A DNA stretch of 64,000 bases, from assembly GCA_033980235.1 (NCBI GenBank), contig CM067062.1:18134301-18198300 (forward strand), read 5' to 3'. Shown piece by piece: positions 37,974-48,041 of this stretch (its first letter is position 1; each line of letters starts with the position of its first letter). The position numbers and the translations under genes are program-made. This stretch comes from Diadema setosum (taxonomy: Eukaryota; Echinodermata; Echinoidea; Diadematoida; Diadematidae). The notes below the pieces were generated by a model. That model saw nothing but the letters and a program-made list of their open reading frames with translations, had not been told where the DNA came from and ran no database searches.

Positions 37974-38037
37974 ACACGGACGCACGGACGGACGCACGGA
38001 CGCACGGACGCACGGACGGACACACGGACACACACAA
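37974..38037. repeat. CACGGACG/CACGGACA minisatellite
   Basis: A short GC-rich array of ACGGACGC-like octamers lies inside the right end of the TIR element. It creates a chance minus-strand ORF rich in Val, Arg, Pro and Cys. Confidence 0.9.
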
Positions 38038-38299
38038 CGTACGGAGCCCGTTTCATAGTCCCCTGCTCGAACTCGTTCGGCGGGGACAAAAAGCAGCAAG
38101 AAATATTTCATCAAGTATCATGTTCATAGAGCTATATTGCTGGTCAAGGGAAAAGGGTCAACCCACATTCCAGCAATAAGTGAATGATCTGATTACATTG
38201 ATGAACATATTCATTTTGATGATAATACTATATGTTATAAAATAACCATACTTTGTTTGATATAAGGAAAATAGAATCTTTAATATGTTCTATATATAC

Positions 38300-38449
38300 C
38301 TTCTTCTGTTTCTCCTTCTTCAATTCTTCCACCTGGACTGCTGGTGTCTGTTAAGTCTTCATGCCCATTTGATGTGTTCATCGTGGAATATATATATTTG
38401 TCACTCGATTGCTTCAAAAAGGGATCAGAGTAATCCCATGTTGACCAAG
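38300..38449 (-). CDS. candidate exon 4 of the unknown gene
   Basis: The acceptor TTCTAAG is followed by a 150-bp phase 1-1 exon. It reads AWSTWDYSDPFLKQSSDKY, then a Ser/Thr/Gly-rich stretch with NTSNGHEDLTDTSSPGG, and ends in an acidic run GEGETEE-like segment before donor AAG|GTATAT. An internal ATG (38380-38382) could be a start in a short isoform. The acidic end leads directly into the acidic start of the next exon, supporting the join. Confidence 0.6.
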
Positions 38450-38564
38450 CTTAGAACTGTGGACCTCTTGGATGGAAAATAAAATTGTATATTTCTGAAA
38501 GAGAGATTGAATGAAAAGGGGGAGAAAGAGAAGTGTAATCAAAACTGAAGAGAGATGGAGAGTA

Positions 38565-38880
38565 AGGACGCATTTATACTGAGCGCGGTAACGGCAACAG
38601 TCAGGTTTTTTGCTATAGTGCACCAAAAGGAATCATGTCTGCTTCTGTTACAAAAAAAAACAAAAAAAAAATCAGTAATTCGGTGCAGAGTCACCCAAAA
38701 TTTTATTCTTATGTCAAAATCAAGAGCACCAAAATCACCAGTTGAAGATTAATTCTGTAACAAAATTATTAGTGGGGAAGTGATATTGTAACAGAACCAA
38801 ACATGGTTCTTTCGACGCACCATAGCAAAAATCCAGACCATTGCCGTTACCATGCTTGGTGTAAGCGGGAATTTACAGAT
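38565..38880. mobile_element. ~310-bp palindromic MITE
   Basis: GGTAACGGCAACAGTCAGG plus TTGCTATAGTGCACC at the left are mirrored by GGTGCGTCG-related and TAGCAAAAATCCAGACCATTG / CCGTTACC sequence at the right. The chance plus ORF at 38555 is inside it. Confidence 0.65.
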
Positions 38881-40916
38881 GCAAAATTTATTTAGATACT
38901 GCAAGAAATTCTGAATGTTATAAACAATGGAATAACCAAGTTATCACAATCATTTCAAATGCATCAAGAGAAATTTTGCTTTTCACTCATGATGAAGAAT
39001 ATATAAACCATTCTCTCTCATTCTGCTTGTGCCAGAATTGAGAAAATAAACACCTCAATCACAGTTCTATATTGAAATTTGATATGTTACCCCACTCTGG
39101 GGAGTGAATGCCTTACCAAAACTCCTAAAATCGGCCACTGCTTATTTTCAATTTTGCCCCCAGCAAAGGAACCTTAAGGAGTGCTGTGTTGAAATAAGGT
39201 ATTGAGTCTGGCAAAATGCATGTCACATCAATTTCCATCTGAGTCAATCATCGTATTACACGGTGTGTTCAGTGTCCGAGATATTTTTCCTTATGTGATG
39301 TCTTTGTCTGCGATATGGCCACCTGTGTGTGTGTGTGGGGGGGGGGGGGTGGGGGTGGGGAGGGTCCAGTGGGACTCTCCCTGTTGATAGATATCATCTT
39401 TGTTTATTTGCCTCTAAATGTCTGAGCAGCATATTCATTCTATAAAAAACATTCCATGATGCCCTATGAAACTAGGCACTCCCAACTGGAGACAGCTGAT
39501 TCAGCAATCAAACAAACTTCTCATATGTAATAGCTAATGTTCCTTCAATTTTCGATGTACATGGAGGACTTGCAAAGCATATAGGAGCAAGTAATAACAA
39601 GATCTGTTTTATCTTTGCAATATCAGACGAGATCACAACAACATACAAATGTGAACACCCCCTGTGGTAACAAAATTTCTTCAAGTAGATTTTTATAAAC
39701 ATCATATGCTAACAAAAGTAATCATTACTTAGTTCAAACTCCAAGACAGCACTGTTTGCAATAAAAAGTAGAATGATTTATTTGCTTTTTACAGGAAATA
39801 CTGAAATATGATATCAAATTAAATGTTCAGTTTAAACACACCTCATACGAGAACACAGACTCTTCCAGTGCTGTATGATTGTATTCGTAATTATCACAAA
39901 CTTGCAATCATACTGACTGTGTTCAGACTGTTTAACTTCACTACTAGTGAAAAGGAATCACATTATTCAGAACAATTACATGGATGCACTCATGTTTAGA
40001 ATGTGAACGTGCCTCATGGAAACCCAAACTCTCACAGAGCCTCCCATCAAAGCGCAGAGACAGTAATGGGATAAATCAACAGTTGCGCTCTGTTGGCGTC
40101 CCTTTGAATATCATGTTCACCCAATAATGAACTACGAAAGAATACTTGAACAACAGGCAGGATCCAGTGAAAGAGGGAAAGGGAAAGAAACTACAAGAAA
40201 AACATAAAAACAATGTACATTCATCCGATCACTTCATGCACTCCAAGCAAAATCCGCACAATTATCCAGATGTTTAAGATAACCCCTGGATCTTTTGGTA
40301 TTCAAGCATACCAAAAAAAATTATGTCACTTGAGACTAATCCTCCAATAATCCTTTTTTTTCTTTCATAGAATAAAAATGTTACTTTTTGTAATTGACAA
40401 CAGTCCCCTGGACAGTTATTATATCATATAATATTATTATATACATTGTTATACTTCTTTATATTTCTTAAAAACACGGCAACATTCTGGCACCAATGTT
40501 CTGTTGGCTAAAGTGAAGCTTTTAAATCTTCCAGGGTTGTGTGGGTGTGGTGGAAGGGGGAGGGGACGGTAGCTTGGTATCATTTTTGGCATTTGTTCTG
40601 TAGGGTTCAGTGATCCTGAATCCCTACAACATTCCACCTCATATATAGTCTTAAAGAGCTCCACACTTGGAGACATGGGGGAAAAATGATTGAAGAATCT
40701 GACAGTTGCACCCCCTTCCCACAAACTTTCACGATACAACATGATTTCATGCAGCGATGCTGTTTGAAATCATGTGCTTCAAATTATACACTTTTCCATC
40801 CCTGTGCGTGCAATCGGGAACATAATATGAGCTCTTAGATTTCATTTAATCTGTGCATGCAGGACTAGTATGGAAAATCCTTTCAGTCCACGAAAATTTT
40901 AGGCCAAATTTATGTA

Positions 40917-41138
40917 CTGTATAAGCTGTTATTTTCGCGTATACAGATCTTTTCACAAATTAGGAGGTCACAGACATTTTCACGAGATGATGTTTTCGCA
41001 AATCAACAACGAAGCTATCATAAATGCATTGCTACCATAGCATATGGCAACATTTTTGCATGTTGTTGAATTCGCAATCCAACAGTGATTCGCGAAATTC
41101 ACGCAAATTACACCCTTGTGAAATAACAGCTTATACAG
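40917..41138 (+). mobile_element. 222-bp TA-flanked MITE, same family as 15700
   Basis: CTGTATAAGCTGTTATTTTC and its complement ending TTATACAG form the TIRs, flanked by TA at 40915-40916 and 41139-41140. The inner motifs TTCGCGAA and CGCAAAT are shared with the CTGTAAAA family. Confidence 0.88.
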
Positions 41139-41582
41139 TATCAGGTTCTTACAAATCTGAAGATTATAAAGACTTCAGTGAAACCTGAAAGAGAAATTGT
41201 TCCAAAAGAAATGAGATATGAATAATCCCACAACAAAAAAAAAAAAAAATTGGAAAACACAAAGCAATAAATAAAAACAACAAATTTTCTCTCTCAATAA
41301 TCAAGCAGGAACACTTTTGTGTGATTCAGTCTCTACAATGCTAAACTCTTATCTACACAACTGAATCGCTAAACTCAACAAACCAACCGTCAATGTCCAA
41401 AGTACACAACAGTGACCACATTGAGTGAACTTACACACAAGTCACATTCTGCCTTCCTACATGTGAGTAGAAAATGTGAAACACATATTTTCCCAAGCTC
41501 TTTGAAATATTCTGACATGCATAATGTTTTAATGACATGGAACAGTGGAGGGTGAAATTGCCCCATCTAGTTTCTTTACTAC

Positions 41583-41651
41583 CTGTGCATTCCACATACT
41601 GCACTTCATAGGGAGAAAATTCCTGGTGTGAAACATTGCATGCCACCCTGG
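41583..41651 (-). CDS. candidate exon 3 of the unknown gene
   Basis: The acceptor TGCGCTGCAG precedes a 69-bp phase 1-1 exon encoding about RVACNVSHQEFSPYEVQYVE and ending CT. The donor is ACAG|GTAGTA. Three cysteines and several aromatic residues suggest a folded domain. The 11-kb intron upstream of this exon holds the Penelope-like element. Confidence 0.5.
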
Positions 41652-42129
41652 CTGCAGCGCACAAAATCGTGGGAGTCCAGACTAAAGCACAAGAAGTCTT
41701 GGAGGCTAATCTGGGTGATTATCTTACTCCAGGTTGCCAGGGGCACTGTGTAAACCATCCAAATTGCTGGATATGATCACAGGAATACCAGCTACATGGG
41801 ACTACAGGGAGTCAAACTGGCCCCGGCACACCCACCCACGGGCCAAGTTGGGTTTTCAAAATAAGTGGGGATTAATTACCTTAGCACCCAGTGGCTACAG
41901 GTTGATATGTCCTGCCTTGCCCTGTGCGGATGTTTTTCGGAAATTTCTGTGTGAGAGTAACGAATTGCGCGGAGGGCTAAGGCTTAACTATGCAGGGGAG
42001 ATCCGCCAGAGATGCATAAAAATAAATTCCAGGAGCGACAGAGGAGGAGAAGAAACCAATTTTCACATCAAAAACATGTTTTTCTGCCTGTCACACATCA
42101 ACACATCACCTTCTGTATCAGCAATATGA

Positions 42130-45100
42130 TGATAACATGGTATATTAAACAGTCTGAATCTTCAATGATTAAAAGCACATTTTAAATTGCTTAAATTCTC
42201 TGTCTTTTTGCAAAGCCTTTGGTATGAGATGAAATGAGAATAAAATGATGACATTCCTTTGCTGGCATTTTCAGAAACAATGTAAATGAGGTGTATATGT
42301 GTGGTTTTTGTTGTTGTCGTTTTTTAAATCATGGTAGTAGTACATTTTTTTTTTCAATACATCAGATTTGTGAGCCTTGATGGTGAGCCTGTCTGAACAG
42401 AACACCTTACTATCTTCTACCAATTAATGATGGCTTTCCATTAACCTTTCAGACAAGGAGAATGGCCTTTGAAATCATATCATATACACAGGTTTATGAA
42501 TGACATCAACATCTTCATGTGGAAATGGGTGGATTCCATTCAAATTAACAAACTGCAACATGTAAATTACTTTACATAATATATATGGTATGACTGTTTC
42601 GCTATAACCACTTTTAAATCAACATTTACCTGCTACAATTAACAAAGATCAACTTTATTAAAGGCATTATCTACCATTTGCTGATGAAATAAAAACCCAG
42701 CTTTAGTGCTTCAAAATAGTTCTAAGATGTGATTTAGGCATATAAACAACCATTGTAAAAATTTTAGTCAGGATAATCAATATTAAGTGTTATTAGATAT
42801 ACAAAATGTGAACAACAGTTATAATAAAATTGTTTCTAGACTAAACCATCTACAGTTATGGTTTAATGAGAAAAACAGTGATATCTCCCTATATTTCAGG
42901 TTTTATTGCAAATTTTTTGTATGATAGGATATTTTGTGATACAACTGACCTACAGATATGTATCAAATGTGATAGCTCAAACATTTTTAAAATCACTGCT
43001 CCCAAAGGCAAACTGTATATTTAAGGTCTACTACACCATCAAAAAGTCCTATGTGAGGAAATGCAGTTTTGAGCTGGTGTAGAACTGATACAGCATTTTA
43101 GAATGTTCAGCAAGAAAAAAAAAAGGCATATGTGACATGACTGTATACCATCCAACTTTCATTTATTTCAATTTAATGTCTTTATTCCATACATAAATTT
43201 GTTATGCAGAACTGGTTGCTTTCAACTTTCAAGCTACATTTATCTGTTTGGCTTGGAATATGCCTTGGGTTTGGAGCAGAAACTAAGATTGTCACAGCTC
43301 GAAAATTACAAGATAATTCCTTTGTTTAATTAAGTTACAACTACACTGATTCTTGAGTATTCCAGGAATATGTAAAAATTATATATATATATTGTTCTGT
43401 CTCTTCAGCAGTGACACATTATATCCTGCAATGTCAGTTAAAACTTGTTCTTCAACTATTAGCTTAGTATGACAAAGTCACAAATGTCATTGGAAGAAAA
43501 TATCTACACTCATGGCATTTAGGAACCCGAAAAGTAAACCCAACATCACACATCATAAGATTGAACAAGATTAACTCAATTAACTCAATAACTACCAAGG
43601 CCAATGGCACTGTATGAGCTGCCAATGGTATCTTAATATTATGCTCCCAACAGGGTTAAACAGCATATAGATTTCAATGTTTTTGTAGCATCTGATTCCT
43701 GCAAGAAGAATAAAATGTGTCATGGGTGGATGCCAGTGTTGGTGTATTTGCGTAGAAATGAGATCCTTTCTTCATCCCAGAGGCTTGGGGATCACCTGAA
43801 CCCTAATACCATTAAACAAACTCTTCTTCTATTTCATTCTGGCTTGTCTCCGACACCGATTTCCAGGTCAAGTGAATGCATGACTGCTGACCAACTGTCT
43901 GACAGACAGACAGACAGACAGACGGAGAGAAGGAGAGAAGGAGAGAGAAATATATAGATGCAGAAATAGAGAGAGGGAGAGAGATAGAGAGAGAAAGACA
44001 GAAAATCAGACAAACATACAAACAGACAGCTAGAGGCAGTCAAAGAGACAGAAACAGATGGAAAGACTAACAGAGATAGAAACAGACATACACACAGACA
44101 GCAAAAGTGCAAAAGTATGTACATTACTTTCATTAACAAAATATATGTGACATGAGTGATGATGAAAGTAAGCAAAATAAGGTTGGCTGTGTAATGCAAT
44201 TTCACAGTACATAACCCAATATGTCATGTTTTGAGAAATATGGGTTTGAAAATTAAGTCCTTACCATTTTTCTGTCCTTCAAGTGTTACACTAAGAAGAG
44301 AGGTAGACTTCTTTAACTTTTCTTACGGGATTATTTTCACAAAATTTCAGCCAAAAAGAATATGTAATTTTAGAGTAATTAATACTTTTAAGAGAGATAC
44401 AACTTTTTACAAAATCAGAGCACGCCCCGAAGAAATAAATTTATTTTGCTCAAAGGGCGTATCTTTTAACTTACATTGCACAAGCATCTTTTAAATCAGT
44501 AAAAGTAAAGATGTACATTAATTTGCCAAGCCAGCACAAATGTTTTCTGCATAATTTTTATGCATATCTCAAGTTACACTCCTTTGCCTAACTAGAGATG
44601 ACAAAGTTGTGAGAAAATGTGTTAGAAAATACATCCTTCTATATCTCTTAAGATTGTTAACAATTGACATTTGCGACTTTTACTCTTTAGAAAGAGTGCA
44701 TTTTCTTTAATAGCTAGAATATATTTTCAATTTGAAAAAAAAGGTTAAAATTTGGGGTTACGTTCTGTTGCCTTACTACCACTGAGGCAACAGAGAGGCA
44801 CAGAGAAAACCACTTGATGCTGTCAAAGACATTTCTGAGTATAAATGCATTCAGATACAGAATGACAGACAGACAGACATGATACACAAACAAAAAGAGA
44901 GGGTTCATTATGGGCACGGATTGGAATTAATAACAGAAAGAAAACTAATGAGGGCCTACTGTGCAGCTGAGACATTTAGAGATTGGAAGTATTACAAATG
45001 AGCTCTGTGTGCATAGATACTCCAGGATGAACTGCAGAGAAAAATTTGAACTCGGTTAAAAGATCAAATGTGCATCTTTGCAACAGAGCTGCACAAATTA

Positions 45101-46962
45101 TTTGATGTACACGAAATCACTGTTTACTTGCAACCTTATACTGTCTCTGTGAGGCAAGAGTTAACTAAAGCTAACGCAAAAAGTACATACTGTGGCACTT
45201 CTAAATACAAGTATGCACTTCTTGTTGTATTGTCAAGTTGAAGAACAAGCACTTCTACTGAATGATAAGCTCTCTTGTGCTCTGTTATTAGCATTTGATG
45301 CATAAACACACATTGAGAGTGGCTATAGTAATAGAGAGAGATACACACACACAGAAGTCTATACCATTCCTTCCCTAGGTCTGCTGCTGTAAAAGTGATG
45401 TTTTCACGAAAGTAATTTTGTAAGTGGAAAAATGAGCAAATAAAATGGGATTCCATCGGGATGCGAACCCGAGACCTTCAGATGCTACTACCCCGGTGCT
45501 CTATCGACTGAGCTATAGAAAGCCCTATTTCAGTGTTCGTCCCAGAAACTCTTAATTCTCAATGCTCGAATGGTCAGAAGCTATAGCAGTGTGTATGTGT
45601 GTGACACACACACACACACTTGAACCTGGCATAAACCCGAAGGATAATTCAACTCGGGGATAAATGCAAAGGATCACCGAAGTGATGCAGCTTATTGAGT
45701 ATGTAAAAAACGCAAACAGAAAAACTGATCAGAAATGAATGTAATTCTTTAGTGGAAAAATGAGCAAAGAAAATGGGATTTCACTGAGAATAAGTAATTT
45801 TGAATACAACTAGAAAAATGAGAGGAGGAAAGCGAAAGTTTGACCAAATTTTGATTACAAATAAGAAAGTAGTGAAATTTTGAAGGCTTGACAATTGAGA
45901 CAGAAACAACTTAATTTGTGAAGTAGCATGTGAGCTCATCTTCAGTTACCCTGTACATCAAATTTTAATTTGATCAAACTTTCACTGTCCTATTCCTCTA
46001 GTTTTTCTAAAGCTATTCAAACAAACAGATTTTCATGGGACTTCCCCTTTAAATCAAAATCAACATTATCATATGACCATATGTACCAGCAACATCTGCA
46101 CTTATGCCAAATTTTTAAACCACATTTTCCTGACCGCATGGTCCCTTAACCCACATACAGCCAGGCCCCATGCATAATGTATGCCTGGGACCTTAGGGTT
46201 ACATGCTCTAACAACATCACAGCATCTTCAATGGGTCAATCTGTTATTGGCTGAAGGCATACTAGGAATATCTTGAAAATATCTATGATGTATGGCTCAT
46301 CACAAAGGTTGTAATGAACATAGCCATCAGAAATCAGTTGAGCCTTGGGAAAGCAGAATATGATAAAATTGTGCTGTTGAGTGGTATGCATGGAAGGGTT
46401 CATAAGTATTGATATCAGTGAAGACATTTTCACAGGAATTATGGGTGCTATCCCTCAAGTCACATTTTAAGTGCAGGCTCATGCCAGGAAGATAAAAATA
46501 AGTTAAAAAAGGAGAAAAAACCCAAACAAATAAAGTAATACCAATGCACTGTTTGAGCTCCAGTGAATAGGTAGTGTGTGAAATTGTGAAATTTGTGCAA
46601 AATTTTGATATACTTTGTATAATGTAGACAAAAAAAAAAATAATGTATCATTCCACTTCATCAGTCACAAAAGAGGTTTAAAGGCAATAAATATGAGTGT
46701 GCCATAGCATTGCTATATCATTACTCTATTTCTTGGCTGCAGAATTTCTGCAAGATGTTTGCAATGGTAAGTAACAGATACACATTCAAGATAAGGGGAC
46801 TTGTTCCATTTCACTGTAATGTTTGTTTGTGCTAGTATCAGGTACGAATGTCATTTTAGTGATGAATAAGAGAAAAGAAGAATTTTAGAGAATAATATCA
46901 CAAACTGCCACACACAGAGCATGAATCATACTTTTTTTTTCATAATCACTAAGAATATCTCA

Positions 46963-46965
<3 letters not shown>
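42130..46965. other. intronic, no exon seen
   Basis: AT-rich DNA with a (CAGA)n tract near 43905, a purine-rich GAGAGA tract near 43930-44060 and the tRNA-like sequence. A small TAACCC...GGGTTA hairpin is at 46147-46201. No convincing exon was found. Confidence 0.55.
45452..45530 (-). repeat. tRNA-like sequence, probably a SINE head or tRNA pseudogene
   Basis: On the minus strand TAGCTCAGTCGATAGAGCA (box A/D arm) and TCGGGTTCGCATCCCGA (perfect T arm) are present. The acceptor stem pairs at about 5 of 7 positions, and the anticodon arm cannot form a normal 5-bp stem. A 33-bp near-direct repeat (GTGGAAAAATGAGCAAA...) flanks it at 45424 and 45752. Confidence 0.6.

Positions 46966-47025
<60 letters not shown>
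46966..47025. repeat. (TA)n microsatellite at left PLE boundary
   Basis: About 60 bp of alternating TA runs directly into the pLTR edge. Confidence 0.95.
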
Positions 47026-47032
<7 letters not shown>

Positions 47033-47507
47033 GAAAGAGTCTCAAGTACGCCATGGATCCAACTATTACAAGATTTTTATTACAAAATTTTCGGTCTGCC
47101 TCAGACCTTCGTCAGTGCAAAGACAATGATGGACAATGATAAACATGAATCATAACAACAATGCTATGCGCGTCATGCGCGTAGTGCGTTGCCCTGGAGC
47201 TGCGTTGTCAAGGAGAGCGCTGATACGTATAGGGGTATGGTAGAAAGTGAAGACTGAACTCAGACTCAACAAAAGTTTCAAGTGCTTGTTTGAATCATAC
47301 TATGCTATATACTCTTTATAAAAATACATTGCTATATATATGTCCTTGTAATAATAGACTTTAGCGATTCTATTTTTTGTAGATAAACATCGAAGAAAAG
47401 ACGCATAGAAAGCATTGATTACAAATGGACAGAAATTAAAAGAAATGAGCTAATAATACAACTAGTTATAAGAGCATCTATTTACTGTAAAAATAAAAAT
47501 TATAAAT
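47026..47507 (-). repeat. PLE 3' pLTR (sense to the ORF)
   Basis: This 482-bp repeat lies downstream of the ORF on its own strand. It pairs base for base with 50922-51403 (coordinate sum constant at 98429, so no net indel). It contains the hammerhead-like motif at 47072-47115. Its outer edge touches a (TA)n tract. Confidence 0.92.
47072..47115 (-). ncRNA. hammerhead-ribozyme-like core in the 3' pLTR
   Basis: This is the identical core in the other pLTR, on the strand of the ORF, and would lie near the 3' end of an element transcript. The same reservations about stems I and III apply. Confidence 0.5.
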
Positions 47508-48041
47508 TATACAGATAATCAAGACATCATATTAAAAAAATAGTGTTCAATACAAATATGATAGAATCTCAACATTAACTCAATTAAAATCTCAATGAAG
47601 ACTAAACTCAAACTCAACAGTTCCGAGCGTATGTGTATATTGTATGCATGCCAATGTATGCTATATATACTATATATAAATACATTACTGTATGTATACA
47701 TCCATGTAATATTTGACTTTTGTGACTCCTTTTTTTCGTAGATAAACATCGAAAAAAAAGCATGTAAAGACGCATATCAAGCACCAATCAAGCATTAAAT
47801 ACAAAATAATGGAGAAAAAATGAAAAAATAAGCTCATAATAATCATAACCAAATATCGAAGCATCTGTTTACTGTAATGATGAGAATATGATAAATTTGC
47901 GGCTAATCAAGACATCATATTTAACATAAAAGGTAAGTGGTCAATGCGAAATATAATAAAATCTTAACATTACCTTTTGTAAATAATGAATAATATGCAT
48001 ATAATATAGGTCTAGTCTCAGATTCTTAGAGATTCATTTCT
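47508..48041 (-). repeat. PLE 3' untranslated region with a diverged copy of part of the pLTR
   Basis: Between the stop codon and the pLTR, the sequence is a degenerate direct copy of the inner pLTR. The block GTAGATAAACATCGA occurs at 47379 and again at 47738, and AATCAAGACATCATAT near 47517 and 47905. The offset is about 360-390 bp. The copy is far more diverged than the two pLTRs are from each other, so this duplication is older than the insertion. Confidence 0.75.

Larger units (their letters stand above)
37014..38087. mobile_element. TIR element built around a 157-bp tandem array
   Basis: Ends GTCCCCGCCG (37014) and CGGCGGGGAC (ending 38087) are perfect 10-bp inverted repeats. Between them are about six units of 157 bp; the block GAAGCCCTCACCTAG recurs at 37106, 37263, 37420, 37577 and 37734. 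Next to the right end is a run of GGACGCAC-type octamers. There is no ORF. It lies in the intron between exons 4 and 5. Confidence 0.8.

Noticed and set aside
36990..38090. CRISPR-like array
   Set aside because: The regular 157-bp repeats are contiguous with no unique spacers and lie in a eukaryotic TIR element, so it is a minisatellite.
41734..42129. 131-codon plus ORF
   Set aside because: No start or splice context; composition is irregular and it overlaps the antisense side of exon 3's flank only by chance.
43812..44227. Minus-strand ORFs rich in Leu, Ser, Cys and Val
   Set aside because: They follow the CAGA and GAGA microsatellites; composition is simple and there is no homology pattern.
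45452..45530. Functional tRNA gene
   Set aside because: The anticodon stem does not form and the acceptor stem is only partly paired, so a SINE head or pseudogene is more likely.
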